64,000 nucleotides of DNA from CAZZNQ01 sp964655775. GTDB lineage: Bacteria; Planctomycetota; Brocadiia; SM23-32. Within the stretch, counting starts at the first letter, position 1, and the number at the start of each line of letters is the position of its first letter. Shown here piece after piece: positions 33,272-42,073 of the stretch. The stretch covers positions 1 through 64,000 of the forward strand of contig CAZZNQ010000004.1 of the NCBI GenBank assembly GCA_964655775.1, written 5' to 3'. The position numbers and the translations under genes are program-made. The notes below the pieces were generated by a model, which saw nothing but the letters and a program-made list of their open reading frames with translations, was not told the origin of the DNA and searched no databases.

Positions 33272-34657
33272 ATGGCAGAGACCGTAATGAGCATGGATGC
33301 CGCCAACATGTTTGCGGAACGGGTCGGCAAGGAGCACGGCCTGGAACGCGACGGGGTGGACGCGCTTGCCGGCAGAATCTCTGAATACCGGGGACGCATC
33401 GAGGAGCGTCGGGGCGAAGACGTGGGATTCATGGTGTTGCCGTACGACCGCGAGACGCTCTCTCGTGTGCAGGAGATTGCGACGAAGATCCGCGAGTCGA
33501 GCCGCGATTTCGCCGTCCTGGGCATAGGTGGCTCCGCCCTGGGCAACATCGCCGTCCACAGCGCGCTGAACCACCCGTTCCACAATCTTCTGCCGCAGGA
33601 CCATGAGGCCCGCCTGGGCGCGCCGCGACTGTTCGTGCTGGACAACGTCGACCCGTCGCTCATCTCGGGGTTCATGGACGTGGTCGGCGACGAGTTGGGG
33701 CACTGCGTATTCAACGTCATCACCAAGTCCGGCTCCACCGCCGAGACCATGAGCCAGTTCCTCCACGTGCGCGATCTGGTGCGCCGCACAGGCGGGAATC
33801 CGACCGAGCGCATGGTGCTTACCACGGATCCGGACCCCGAGAAGAGCCTCCTCCGGCGCATCGCCGATGCCGGCGGCTACGATACCTTGCCGATTCCCGC
33901 CAATGTCGGCGGCCGTTTCAGTGTGCTCTCGTCGGTCGGGCTGCTGAGCGCAGCCGTCGGAGGCGTGGATATCGAAGCTATGCTGCGTGGAGCGGCGGCG
34001 ATGGATGAAGCCTGCCGGGCCGAAGGCGTGTGGGAGAATCCCGCCGCGCTGTATGCCAGTGTCCTTTATCTCATGTACCACCAGGGGAAGCCGATCAGCG
34101 TGCTGATGCCGTACTCCTCGGCCCTGAGCAAGCTGGCGGACTGGTACTGCCAGCTCTGGGCGGAGAGCCTGGGCAAACGGAACGGGCTGGAGGAGGACGA
34201 CGTGTTCATCGGCCCGACGCCCGTCGGCGCCGTGGGCGTAACCGACCAGCATTCCGTGATGCAGCTTTACCAGGACGGCCGGTTCGACAAGGCGATAACG
34301 CTCGTGGAGGTGGACGAGCCGGCGCCCGGCGACGAGGAACCGATCTGCAGGGGCGACTGCGAGCCGGAACTTCAGTACCTGGCCGATCACACGTTCGGCG
34401 AGCTTTTCGGCGCCGAGCTGGCCGCCACTCGCCGTGCGCTCACGGACAAGCACCGCCCCAATCTGACCCTCCGCATTCCGCAGGTGGACGCGCGCGCCCT
34501 GGGCGAGCTGTTCATGTTCTTCGAATACGCGGTCACCTACAGCGGCTACCTGTTCGGGGTGAACGCTTTCGACCAGCCGGGGGTCGAGCTGGGCAAGCGC
34601 TACACGTACGGACTCATGGGTCGCGAGGGCTACGATCCGCCCGAGGGGCTCGGATAG
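33272..34657 (+). CDS. pgi: glucose-6-phosphate isomerase
   Basis: A 461-residue SIS-fold isomerase interconverting glucose 6-phosphate and fructose 6-phosphate. Phosphate-binding and catalytic segments are AVLGIGGSALGNIAVHSAL, FNVITKSGSTAETMSQF, NVGGRFSVLSSVGLLSAA and the late QLWAESLGKRNG. Length fits the shorter bacterial type. It starts the sugar-metabolism block; the next gene, a glycosyltransferase fusion, has its own promoter about 22 bp after the pgi stop. It probably feeds hexose phosphates into the polysaccharide or glycoside synthesis encoded next. Confidence 0.94.
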   Translation: MAETVMSMDAANMFAERVGKEHGLERDGVDALAGRISEYRGRIEERRGEDVGFMVLPYDRETLSRVQEIATKIRESSRDFAVLGIGGSALGNIAVHSALNHPFHNLLPQDHEARLGAPRLFVLDNVDPSLISGFMDVVGDELGHCVFNVITKSGSTAETMSQFLHVRDLVRRTGGNPTERMVLTTDPDPEKSLLRRIADAGGYDTLPIPANVGGRFSVLSSVGLLSAAVGGVDIEAMLRGAAAMDEACRAEGVWENPAALYASVLYLMYHQGKPISVLMPYSSALSKLADWYCQLWAESLGKRNGLEEDDVFIGPTPVGAVGVTDQHSVMQLYQDGRFDKAITLVEVDEPAPGDEEPICRGDCEPELQYLADHTFGELFGAELAATRRALTDKHRPNLTLRIPQVDARALGELFMFFEYAVTYSGYLFGVNAFDQPGVELGKRYTYGLMGREGYDPPEGLG

Positions 34658-34679
34658 GGCTTCTCGCGATGCTCTCGAT

Positions 34680-34708
34680 TTGCTGCTGTCCCGCCGGGCG
34701 GCTATAAT
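34680..34708 (+). promoter_or_regulatory. promoter of the glycosyltransferase fusion gene
   Basis: TTGCTG (34680-34685) and a consensus TATAAT (34703-34708) with a 17-base spacer, about 48 bp upstream of the GTG at 34757. Confidence 0.5.
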
Positions 34709-34756
34709 GAACGGGCGCGTACTTCCGGCCCGAGACGATCCTGGAGCGCACCGGCA

Positions 34757-37027
34757 GTGGAGAGAACCGACCTCAAAGATTCCATCGCGTTCGTTGCGAC
34801 GTATCCTCCACGTCAGTGCGGAATTGCGACGTTCACCAGCGACGTGAGGGACTCCGTTACCCCCCACATGACGGATCGCCTCCGCAGCATCGCCGTCGCG
34901 ATCGACGATCCGCGGGAAGACCTGGACTACCCGGACGAAGTTCGTTACAGGCTGAACCAGTACGACAATGCCGATTACGTTCAGGCCGCGGAGTATCTCA
35001 ACTACAACAAGGTCCGCGCCGTCTCCCTGCAGCACGAGTTCGGCATTTTCGGCGGTCGGGACGGTGCCTACGTCCTGGATCTTGTGCGCGAACTGCGTTG
35101 CCCGGTCGTGACGACTTTCCACACCGTTTTGCGTGAGCCCAGCGAGGGACAGCGGGCGGTGATGGACGAGTTGATCGTGCTGAGCAGCCTGCTGGTGGTG
35201 ATGAGCCACAAGGCGGTGGATTTCCTGAAGGAGGTCTACGGCGCGCCCGAGCAGAAGATACGCTACATCCCGCACGGCGTGCCGCCGATCCCCCTTGTGG
35301 AACCGCAGAACTACAAGGCGCAGTTTGACATGGCCGGCCGCGAGATAATGCTCACTTTTGGGCTGCTGAGCCCGGGCAAAGGCATCGAGTATGCTCTGAA
35401 GGCCCTGCCGCCGGTGGTCGACCGGCACCCCAACTTCTGCTACGTAGTCCTGGGAGCGACTCATCCGAACATTCTGCGCGAGTACGGCGAGAGCTACCGG
35501 CTGAGCCTTCAGCGGCTTGCAAGGAGTCTGAACCTTGAGCGCAACGTGCTGTTCGCCAGTCGCTTTGTGGCGTTGCCGGAGCTGTGCGAGTACCTGAAGG
35601 CGGCGGACATGTACATCACCCCCTATCTGGGGCGCGAGCAGATCACAAGCGGAACACTTGCCTACGCGCTGGGCGCCGGGAAGCCCATTGTGTCCACAAG
35701 CTACTGGTATGCCGAGGAACTGCTCGCCGACGGGCGTGGCATGCTTGTGGGCTTCGAGGATCACGAACAGATAAGCGAGGCGCTGCTGGAGCTTCTGGGC
35801 AATCCCAACAGGGTGCGCGACATGCGGGCCGACGCCTACGAGTTCTCGCGCCACATGACCTGGCACGAAGTGGGATCCTCCTACCTGGAAGCGTTCAGGG
35901 AATCCATCTCCAAGGCGCGCGTGCGGGCCTCCATATCGGACGTAAGCATGCGGCATGTGCTGTCGATCACCGGCCTGCCGCGTCCGAAGCTGAATCACCT
36001 CACAGGTCTCACCGACGACACCGGTCTGTTGCAGCACGCTCGGTACACGGTGCCCGACCGCTCGCACGGCTACTGCACCGACGACAACGCGCGGGCGCTG
36101 GTGGTGGCGTCGAAGTACTACGATCTTTTCCGCGATCCCGAAGCCGAGAACCTGCTGCGCATCTATCTGGCCTTCATGCACTACGCGCAACGGCCGGACG
36201 GCTTGTTCCATAACTTCATGAGCTACGATCGCCAGTTCCTGGACGAGGTAGGCAGCGACGACTGCTACGGCCGCGCTCTCTGGGGGCTGGGGTACACACT
36301 CGTGCACGGACCCGCCGCGCACATTCGGTTCGCCAAGGAGATATTCGAGCGGGCCCTTGCGCATCTGCGCAGCCTGAACCTGCGGGGTCGCAGCAGCGCG
36401 ATCCTCGGGCTGTATTACTACCTCCATCGGTTCCCCGAGGCCGAGGATATCCTGGTCCGGATCACGGAACTTGCCGATGTCCACCTCAGCGCCTACAGGC
36501 AGGTTTCCGGTCCGGATTGGAAGTGGTTCGAGGACGTGATCGCTTACGGAAACGCCGCCATTCCGCAGTCGCTCTTTGTCGCTTACGAGGTGACGCACAA
36601 GGACGAGTACCTTCAGATTGCCCGCGAGAGCCTCGATTTCCTGCTGGAGATGTGCGACAGGTCGGATCACCTTTCGCTGGTCGGCAACGAGGGATGGCAC
36701 CGTCGCGGGGACAAGCCGGCTACCTTTGACCAGCAGCCGATCGATGCATGCGGTTTGGTGGAGGCATGCAAGTCGGCGTTCCGGATCACCGGGAAGCGGG
36801 CATACCTGCGTTACATGCGAATGGCGTTCGACTGGTTCCTGGGAGTGAACGATCTGAACCAGTCCCTTTATGACTTCAAGACAGGCGGCTGCGCGGACGG
36901 CCTGGCCGCCACTGGCGTGAATCAGAACCAGGGCGCCGAGAGCACGCTCTGCTGCCTTCTGTCGCTTCTGACGCTCACCGAGGTGTTCCCCGAGCAGGAC
37001 CGTGCCTTCGGCGGGGCGTTACGCTGA
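34757..37027 (+). CDS. GT4 glycosyltransferase fused to an alpha/alpha-barrel domain
   Basis: A 756-residue two-domain protein. Residues 1-390 form a GT4-type glycosyltransferase: N-terminal YPPRQCGIATFTSDV, LQHEFGIFGG, IPHGVP, FGLLSPGKGIEYALKAL and the donor-site region PYLGREQITSGTLAYALGAGKPIVST. Residues about 395-750 are helical repeats with SHGYCTDDNARALV, SDDCYGRALWGLG and WFEDVIAYGNAAIPQ, resembling six-hairpin glycosidase-like domains. The start is GTG with GGAG about ten bases upstream. Such fusions often sit near mannoside phosphorylase genes, none of which are in this window. The product glycan is unknown. Confidence 0.82.
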   Translation: MERTDLKDSIAFVATYPPRQCGIATFTSDVRDSVTPHMTDRLRSIAVAIDDPREDLDYPDEVRYRLNQYDNADYVQAAEYLNYNKVRAVSLQHEFGIFGGRDGAYVLDLVRELRCPVVTTFHTVLREPSEGQRAVMDELIVLSSLLVVMSHKAVDFLKEVYGAPEQKIRYIPHGVPPIPLVEPQNYKAQFDMAGREIMLTFGLLSPGKGIEYALKALPPVVDRHPNFCYVVLGATHPNILREYGESYRLSLQRLARSLNLERNVLFASRFVALPELCEYLKAADMYITPYLGREQITSGTLAYALGAGKPIVSTSYWYAEELLADGRGMLVGFEDHEQISEALLELLGNPNRVRDMRADAYEFSRHMTWHEVGSSYLEAFRESISKARVRASISDVSMRHVLSITGLPRPKLNHLTGLTDDTGLLQHARYTVPDRSHGYCTDDNARALVVASKYYDLFRDPEAENLLRIYLAFMHYAQRPDGLFHNFMSYDRQFLDEVGSDDCYGRALWGLGYTLVHGPAAHIRFAKEIFERALAHLRSLNLRGRSSAILGLYYYLHRFPEAEDILVRITELADVHLSAYRQVSGPDWKWFEDVIAYGNAAIPQSLFVAYEVTHKDEYLQIARESLDFLLEMCDRSDHLSLVGNEGWHRRGDKPATFDQQPIDACGLVEACKSAFRITGKRAYLRYMRMAFDWFLGVNDLNQSLYDFKTGGCADGLAATGVNQNQGAESTLCCLLSLLTLTEVFPEQDRAFGGALR

Positions 37028-37075
37028 ATCGCGCTTTCTTCGTGAACCAGAATCTCCTTTTCAAACGGAGTGCCC

Positions 37076-38302
37076 GTGTCGCACAAGAAGCCCATCGTCA
37101 TGCTGAGCAGTTGGCCGCCAAGAAAGTGCGGGATCGGTACGTTCGCCGAGGAAGCCCTGGAGTTCATCCAGAAGCACGAGCCGGACCGCCCTTCCTACGT
37201 GATCTCGCACACCGACGGCAGCGGCGCCAACGTGTCTCCCCTGATTGATATGGCGAAGGGCGACTGGTACGTGTCGGTCGCCGAGAAGATCAGGGAGCTT
37301 GATCCCTATGCCGTCCACCTGGAGCACGAATACGGTTTGTATGACTACGTGGATGCGGAAGGAAGATCGGACCTGAATCGTGGCTTCCTGCAACTGCTCA
37401 GGGAGATCGAGGACTATCCCACCGTGGTCGAGCCGCACACCGTGCACGGGCGCATGAAAGAGCACGAGGAGGAGTTCGTTCGCGAGCTGGCCGGCCTGTG
37501 CAACGTGTTGCTGTTCAAGTGCCATTACCAGAAGTGGCGGCTCGACTGGACGTTCTCCCGCAGGAACTGGCCGCGCCCGCGCAACATCATGATCGTGCCG
37601 CACGGGGCTCGCCCGGACCGGCGTTTCGCCATAGACCAGGTGGACGATCTCAAGGACGACCTCGGCATGGGCTTCCTGCGCGGCAAGCACGTGATCGGCC
37701 TGGTGGGCTGGATCCAGGCGAACAAGCGCTGGGACATCATGACGAACATCTGGCCGGACGTCTACGAGGAGATCAGGCGCGAGACCGGCCAGGAATGGGT
37801 TCTGCTGGCGGCGGGCGACATGCGCGACCCCAACGACACCGGCGATTTCCGGCGCTACGTCGACGGCTTGAAGCTGCTGGAAAACCAGGGCATCGGCCAC
37901 TTCTACCGGTTCACGCCGCGCGGGGACGTCTACTACAAGGTCATGGGCGTCTGCGATTTCGTCGTCCTGCCCAGCATCGATGAGACGCAGTCCGGCACGC
38001 TGGCGCGCATCATCGCGCTGAACAAGCCCTACGTGACCACCGCGCCGCTGGAGGGGCTTACGGCGCAGACGCTGGAGAGCGGGGGCGGGCTGCTCTTCAC
38101 CAACAGGGACATGCTCCGGCGTCAGGTGGTGAGGCTGGCGACCGACGAGGGTCTGCGATGGAACCTCGGCCATCGGCTGTACCGCTACCTGATGGACGTC
38201 GTGAGCTGGGAGGTCATCGCCGGGCGGTACTACGAGGCATACCGTGCCGCCAACGCCGAAGTCCACGACGGCGTAAAGGTGGACATCCCCCCCGAGTTCT
38301 GA
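37076..38302 (+). CDS. GT4-like glycosyltransferase
   Basis: A 408-residue glycosyltransferase related to the N-terminal half of the preceding protein; compare SSWPPRKCGIGTFAEEAL with its TYPPRQCGIATFTSDV, and LEHEYGLYDYVD with LQHEFGIFGG. The C-terminal half has GLVGWIQANKRWDIM and the donor-site glutamate region DETQSGTLARIIALNKPYV. The start is GTG at 37076, five bases after CGGAG; GTG at 37070 overlaps the box. It begins 48 bp after the fusion gene, so the two enzymes probably act in one pathway. Confidence 0.85.
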   Translation: MSHKKPIVMLSSWPPRKCGIGTFAEEALEFIQKHEPDRPSYVISHTDGSGANVSPLIDMAKGDWYVSVAEKIRELDPYAVHLEHEYGLYDYVDAEGRSDLNRGFLQLLREIEDYPTVVEPHTVHGRMKEHEEEFVRELAGLCNVLLFKCHYQKWRLDWTFSRRNWPRPRNIMIVPHGARPDRRFAIDQVDDLKDDLGMGFLRGKHVIGLVGWIQANKRWDIMTNIWPDVYEEIRRETGQEWVLLAAGDMRDPNDTGDFRRYVDGLKLLENQGIGHFYRFTPRGDVYYKVMGVCDFVVLPSIDETQSGTLARIIALNKPYVTTAPLEGLTAQTLESGGGLLFTNRDMLRRQVVRLATDEGLRWNLGHRLYRYLMDVVSWEVIAGRYYEAYRAANAEVHDGVKVDIPPEF

Positions 38303-38335
38303 GATAGCCCCGTGGCTGAATCCGAGGGAAGCTTG

Positions 38336-39673
38336 ATGGACATCCGCCACGTCGTCACCTGTTTCCTCCGCCATCCGGACGGGGACCGTGTGCTTCTCGG
38401 GCAGCGGAGCGATCGTGTCCGCACCTATCCGGGACGCTGGGCGGCCATAAGCGGATCGGTCGAGACAGTCGGCCCGATGCAGCAGGCGTTCCAGGAGATC
38501 GAGGAGGAGACCGGCCTGCTCTCGTTCCAGTACCGCGTGAGCCATGAGGGCCTTCCTGTGCGCTTCGCGGACTGGGATCTGAACACGCTCTGGGTGGTGC
38601 ACCCTTTCCTCTTCGAATGCGAGGCTCCGGACGCCGTGTGCAGGGATTGGGAGCACGGCCGGTTCGAATGGGCCACTCCCGAGCAGATTGGCGGGCGTGA
38701 AACGGTGCCCAGGCTCCGCGAGGTTTTTGATGCCGCGTGTCGCGCGCCCGACATCGAGTCGTTCGAATGGATCTTCGCCGAAGTGGAGGAAGACCGCAGC
38801 CACGGAGCCGAGGAACTGGGCATGTGGGTTCTGGAGGGTCTGAAACGCGCCGCCCGACGCGCCGCCGCGCGACAGAGCTCCCACCGGACGTTCACCGAGG
38901 AAGTCTGCAATGCCTGTCGCCGGGCGCTCTCGCTGCGTCCCAGCATGGCCGCCGTGCGCAGCGCCTCGCTTTCGGCCTACGGCCTCTGCAAGCAGCAGGC
39001 GGAGTCCCCCGAGCCGCAGGTGATGGTGCGGGGCCTGGACGCGCTGATATCCTCTCGGGAGACCGGCGTGGCGGAGGCCGGTGCGGCGGCGGGGAACCGA
39101 ATTCCGGAGCGGGCGCGGGTAGTCACCATCAGCAAGAGCTTCACGGTGCTCTGCGCGCTGGCCCACGCGGCGGACCGCATCCAGCGGCTTGTTGTGGCGG
39201 AGTCGCGGCCGGCGTGCGAGGGCCGGGGCACGGCCGAGACGGCGGCTTCCTTCGGCATACCCACGGAGCTGGTCACCGACGCTGCCGCGATGCACGCAGC
39301 GGCCGACGCCGACGTTGTGCTGGTGGGGGCCGACTCGGTGCTCGCGGACGGCACTGTCGTCAACAAGACCGGTACGTTCGGGCTGTGCTCCGCCGCAGCC
39401 CGGGGCGGCGCGCGCGTGATCTGCGTTGCGACGGAAAGCAAGATCATGCCGGAGGGGGCGGACCCGCAGATGGAGGAGATGGATCCCGCCGAGCTCGGCG
39501 AGGCGCCCCCGTCGGTCGACGTGCGGAACGTCTACTTTGAGAGGGTGCCCGGCGAACTGATCGGGGAGTTGGTGGGGCCGAACGGACCGCTCACACCGGA
39601 TCTCATCTCGTCGCGGGCCGAGCAACTCGCCGACTGGGAGCAGGAACTCTCCGGCGATTCCGATAGACCGTGA
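38336..39673 (+). CDS. fusion of a Nudix-like domain with an eIF2B/ribose-1,5-bisphosphate isomerase-like domain
   Basis: A 445-residue fusion. Residues 1-145 resemble a Nudix hydrolase: VTCFLRHPDGDRVLLGQRS, then GSVETVGPMQQAFQEIEEETGLL. The Nudix box is imperfect (Gln for the usual Arg before the Glu-Ile, Val for the first Glu). Residues about 170-430 form an eIF2B-alpha-like domain with TISKSFTVL, VVLVGADSVLADGTVVNKTGTF and GARVICVATESKI. Such domains in archaea isomerise ribose 1,5-bisphosphate; others act on methylthioribose phosphate. ATG at 38336 follows GAGGGAAG by seven bases. Confidence 0.85.
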   Translation: MDIRHVVTCFLRHPDGDRVLLGQRSDRVRTYPGRWAAISGSVETVGPMQQAFQEIEEETGLLSFQYRVSHEGLPVRFADWDLNTLWVVHPFLFECEAPDAVCRDWEHGRFEWATPEQIGGRETVPRLREVFDAACRAPDIESFEWIFAEVEEDRSHGAEELGMWVLEGLKRAARRAAARQSSHRTFTEEVCNACRRALSLRPSMAAVRSASLSAYGLCKQQAESPEPQVMVRGLDALISSRETGVAEAGAAAGNRIPERARVVTISKSFTVLCALAHAADRIQRLVVAESRPACEGRGTAETAASFGIPTELVTDAAAMHAAADADVVLVGADSVLADGTVVNKTGTFGLCSAAARGGARVICVATESKIMPEGADPQMEEMDPAELGEAPPSVDVRNVYFERVPGELIGELVGPNGPLTPDLISSRAEQLADWEQELSGDSDRP

Positions 39674-39751
39674 TCCGTCGGATCGAGCGATTGCCTTCCC
39701 GCACGTCTTCCCAATCTTGTTGGTTGCCCGAGCTTCTCCGGCAGGGCGCAC

Positions 39752-40090
39752 TCAGTGGTCGCAGATGTTGTCGCCTGTCTCGAGTTCGCCCGCAGCAAAC
39801 TGCTGCGCGACATCCTGGGGCGGCATGGTGGGGGCGCCGACGATGACGCGAATGCCGTCCTGCGCAAAGAGCTGCTGTGCTCGTCTGCCCATCCCGCCGG
39901 CGATGATGCATTCGGCGCCCTTCTCCCGCAGCCAGCGCGGCAGCAGCCCGGGCTGGTGCGGGGGCGCGCTGAGCGTGTCGATTTCCTCTACTGCACCCGT
40001 GTCGCAGTCCACTTCAAAGAGCGCGAACTGCTCACAATGGCCGAAGTGTGCGGCGAGCTGTCCCTGGTAGACGGGTATGGCTGCCTTCAT
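39752..40090 (-). CDS. NifX/NifB-like dinitrogenase iron-molybdenum cofactor-binding protein
   Basis: A 112-residue protein of the NifX/NafY superfamily (PF02579). It has MKAAIPVYQGQLAAHFGHCEQFALFEVD and a later IIAGGMGRRAQQLFAQDGIRVIVGA, the core of this fold, including the His/Cys pair HCEQ. In non-nitrogen-fixing anaerobes these proteins occur with Mrp ATPases in ORP-type complexes and may carry a metal cluster. It is the last gene of the cluster, starting 2 bp after the Mrp gene. Confidence 0.86.
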   Translation of the reverse strand: MKAAIPVYQGQLAAHFGHCEQFALFEVDCDTGAVEEIDTLSAPPHQPGLLPRWLREKGAECIIAGGMGRRAQQLFAQDGIRVIVGAPTMPPQDVAQQFAAGELETGDNICDH

Positions 40091-40092
40091 GT

Positions 40093-40947
40093 TTATTCGG
40101 TCTCCTCTTCCAGTTCGATAATGGGCTGGATCGCCCGACTGAATGCCTCAGCGGCCGGGCTTTCCGTAAGTGCGAACGGCCGTCCGCCGTCCGATGTCCG
40201 GACGATTTCCGGATCGATCGGAATCCGGCCCAGGAACGGCACGTCCATTCGCTCGGCCATTATCTCTCCGCCTCCGGTTCCGAACAAGTCCGCCTGTTGC
40301 CCGCAGTGCGGGCAGACGAAGCCGCTCATGTTCTCGATCACTCCGAGCACCGGCAACTGCAGCCGCCGGCAGAACGTAATGCATTTGCGCACATCGGCCA
40401 GGGACAGTTCCTGCGGGGTGGTAACCACCACAGCCCCCGTGGCGTCCGGCAGGAGCTGGCATACCGAGAGGGCCTCGTCGCCCGTCCCGGGAGGCAGGTC
40501 CATTATCAGGTAATCCAGCTCGCCCCAGGCGACATCCGCGAGCAGTTGCCTCAGCACGTTCATCTTCATCGGTCCGCGCCATATGACGGCCTCGTCCGGC
40601 CCGCCGGTGAGGAACTGTATGGACATCACCCGCAGGCCCGGTCCACAGCGGACCGGCAGCAGGCTCTCGCCGTCCGACTGCACAGTTGCCGATTCCAATC
40701 CGAGCAGGCGCGGCACGCTGGGGCCGTGCATATCGACGTCCAGGAGGCCGACGCTCAGTCCCCGCTCCGCGAGGACGGCTGCCAGGTTGACGGCCACGGT
40801 GCTCTTGCCGACGCCGCCCTTTCCGGACAGGACCGCTACCTTGTGGCGCACCTGCGCCATGCGCTCCCCCAGGCGCTGCTGGCTGCGCTCTCGCTGCTCC
40901 CGGGCCTCCTGTTCGGCCGTCCGGGACGCGTCGTCAGTCTCGCTCAT
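40093..40947 (-). CDS. Mrp/NBP35-type Fe-S carrier ATPase
   Basis: A 284-residue deviant-Walker ATPase. The P-loop is VLSGKGGVGKSTVAVNLA, the switch is DVDMHGPSVPRLLG, and the C-terminal CPHCGQQADLFGTGGG carries the CxxC that holds a bridging Fe-S cluster. Mrp proteins assemble or carry Fe-S clusters in the cytoplasm. ATG at 40947 is used; TTG at 40956 is directly behind a GGAG box and less likely. It lies between two NifX-like genes, as in ORP clusters of sulfate reducers. Confidence 0.92.
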   Translation of the reverse strand: MSETDDASRTAEQEAREQRERSQQRLGERMAQVRHKVAVLSGKGGVGKSTVAVNLAAVLAERGLSVGLLDVDMHGPSVPRLLGLESATVQSDGESLLPVRCGPGLRVMSIQFLTGGPDEAVIWRGPMKMNVLRQLLADVAWGELDYLIMDLPPGTGDEALSVCQLLPDATGAVVVTTPQELSLADVRKCITFCRRLQLPVLGVIENMSGFVCPHCGQQADLFGTGGGEIMAERMDVPFLGRIPIDPEIVRTSDGGRPFALTESPAAEAFSRAIQPIIELEEETE

Positions 40948-40988
40948 TCTCCGCAACTCCTATCGCCCGTCTCGTGGGTTGGGCACGT

Positions 40989-41348
40989 TTACCAGTGTGA
41001 GGCGACGTCCGCTCCGTCGGCCTTCTCCAGTTCGCCGCCCTTGAACGCGGCCACCGCGTCGGATACGGTTCCGCTCGCGCCGAGGGCCACCTTCACGCCC
41101 GCCGCCTGCAGGACGGACATCGCCTTGGGGCCGATGTGCCCGCTGACGACCCAATCCGCGCCCAGGTCCACCACATTCGTGGCCGACTGCACGCCTGCGC
41201 CACCGGCGGCGGTCATGTTCTGTGCGTTGTCGACGGCCTCGAACTCGCCGCTCTCGTCATCGTACATGATGAAAAACGCCGCCCGCCCGAAACGCTGGTC
41301 GACTTCCGAGGAGAGCTGCTGTCCACGGCTGGTCACACATATCTTCAT
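40989..41348 (-). CDS. second NifX-like protein
   Basis: A 119-residue NifX-like protein: MKICVTSRGQQLSSEVDQRFGRAAFFIMYD, later NVVDLGADWVVSGHIGPKAMSVLQAAGVKVALGAS. It lacks the HCEQ pair of its paralog at 39752 and has instead an Asn-Met-Thr-rich loop, so the two may bind different groups. It is separated from the upstream DUF5320 gene by a 77-bp gap holding a 29-base palindrome, and from Mrp by 41 bp. Confidence 0.85.
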   Translation of the reverse strand: MKICVTSRGQQLSSEVDQRFGRAAFFIMYDDESGEFEAVDNAQNMTAAGGAGVQSATNVVDLGADWVVSGHIGPKAMSVLQAAGVKVALGASGTVSDAVAAFKGGELEKADGADVASHW

Positions 41349-41375
41349 CGCTGAGTCCTTTCCCGCAGACGGCCG

Positions 41376-41404
41376 ACGGGGCGAGGTCGTCGACCTCGCC
41401 CCGT
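41376..41404. repeat. 29-base near-perfect palindrome inside the operon
   Basis: Fourteen-base arms (ACGGGGCGAGGTCG and its complement) flank one central T. It lies between the DUF5320 and nifX-like genes, all on the minus strand. In mRNA it would be a very stable hairpin, able to protect the upstream message or partly terminate transcription. Confidence 0.6.
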
Positions 41405-41425
41405 GGCGGTCGGCATGCAGATGGT

Positions 41426-41788
41426 TTAGTCCTGCTTTTCCAGTTCGTCTATGCGCTTCTTGACATCCTCGAGGGCGTCCTCAAGGTAGCCCGCCTCGCT
41501 CTTGAGCACGTCGAGCTGCTGCTCGGCCGTGGGAGCGTATGGCTGTGCATAGGCGGCGCCGGCGCCGAATGCGGGCATGCCGTAAGCCGCCCGCTGCCAG
41601 CCCGGCATTCCGGTCGCGCGGAACCAGTTGCGGCGGCCCCAGCCACCGCGTCCCATCCCGCGGCCCCAGAATCCTCGTCCGCCGGTCGGGTTCATGTAGC
41701 CCGGCCCGGCGTAACCGGCACAGTATCCTGCAGCACGTCCCGTCATTGGGCCCATCCCCGCGGGTCCCGTTCCGTCTCCGCCTGGCAT
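41426..41788 (-). CDS. DUF5320-type Gly/Met-rich protein
   Basis: A 120-residue protein: MPGGDGTGPAGMGPMTGRAAGYCAGYAGPG, a Gly/Arg/Trp-rich middle (GRGMGRGGWGRR), and a C-terminal coiled-coil helix (EQQLDVLKSEAGYLEDALEDVKKRIDELEKQ). This is the DUF5320 layout that commonly accompanies Mrp and NifX in anaerobes. The single Cys and many Met and Gly residues suggest metal contact. AAGGAGG precedes the ATG. Confidence 0.85.
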   Translation of the reverse strand: MPGGDGTGPAGMGPMTGRAAGYCAGYAGPGYMNPTGGRGFWGRGMGRGGWGRRNWFRATGMPGWQRAAYGMPAFGAGAAYAQPYAPTAEQQLDVLKSEAGYLEDALEDVKKRIDELEKQD

Positions 41789-41863
41789 GGTTATGCCTCC
41801 TTCTAAAAGTATATATGGGTTAGACACTCTTCTCCTGACCGCTGACCGGGCCACCGGCCGGCG

Positions 41864-42058
41864 TCAGGTCTGTGTTCCTTCTCGGATCAGGTTCGCCCCG
41901 CACTTGGGGCACTGCATCTTGAAACACGGCACGCCCCGCTGGTGGGGGACGCGTTCGCCGCAACTCGGGCAGACGCATGCTCCGCCCGGGCCCACGCCGA
42001 ATCCGCCTCCGGCGCCGCGGCCACCTCGGCCTCCGGCGCCCCTTCCCTGGCCACGCAT
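41864..42058 (-). CDS. small Gly/Arg-rich zinc-ribbon protein
   Basis: A 64-residue protein with a Gly/Arg-rich N-terminus (about 1-27) and two CxxC motifs: CVCPSCGERVPHQRGVPCFKMQCPKCGANL. The cysteines should bind zinc or a cluster. The N-terminal GGRGGRGAGGG tail resembles the C-terminus of the DUF134 protein encoded just upstream. AGGAGG lies eight bases before the ATG. It starts 15 bp after the DUF134 stop. Confidence 0.78.
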   Translation of the reverse strand: MRGQGRGAGGRGGRGAGGGFGVGPGGACVCPSCGERVPHQRGVPCFKMQCPKCGANLIREGTQT

Positions 42059-42073
42059 CTCATCGTCCTCCTG

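Noticed and set aside
33143..36700. A very long open frame on the minus strand opposite pgi and the glycosyltransferase fusion
   Set aside because: It is opposite two convincingly identified genes, has no recognisable domain, and its composition (Arg/His/Gln/Val-rich) is that of antisense frames in high-GC DNA.
37061..39751. Long minus-strand open frame opposite the second glycosyltransferase and the Nudix fusion
   Set aside because: Same reasoning: antisense shadow with no family match or ribosome-binding site.
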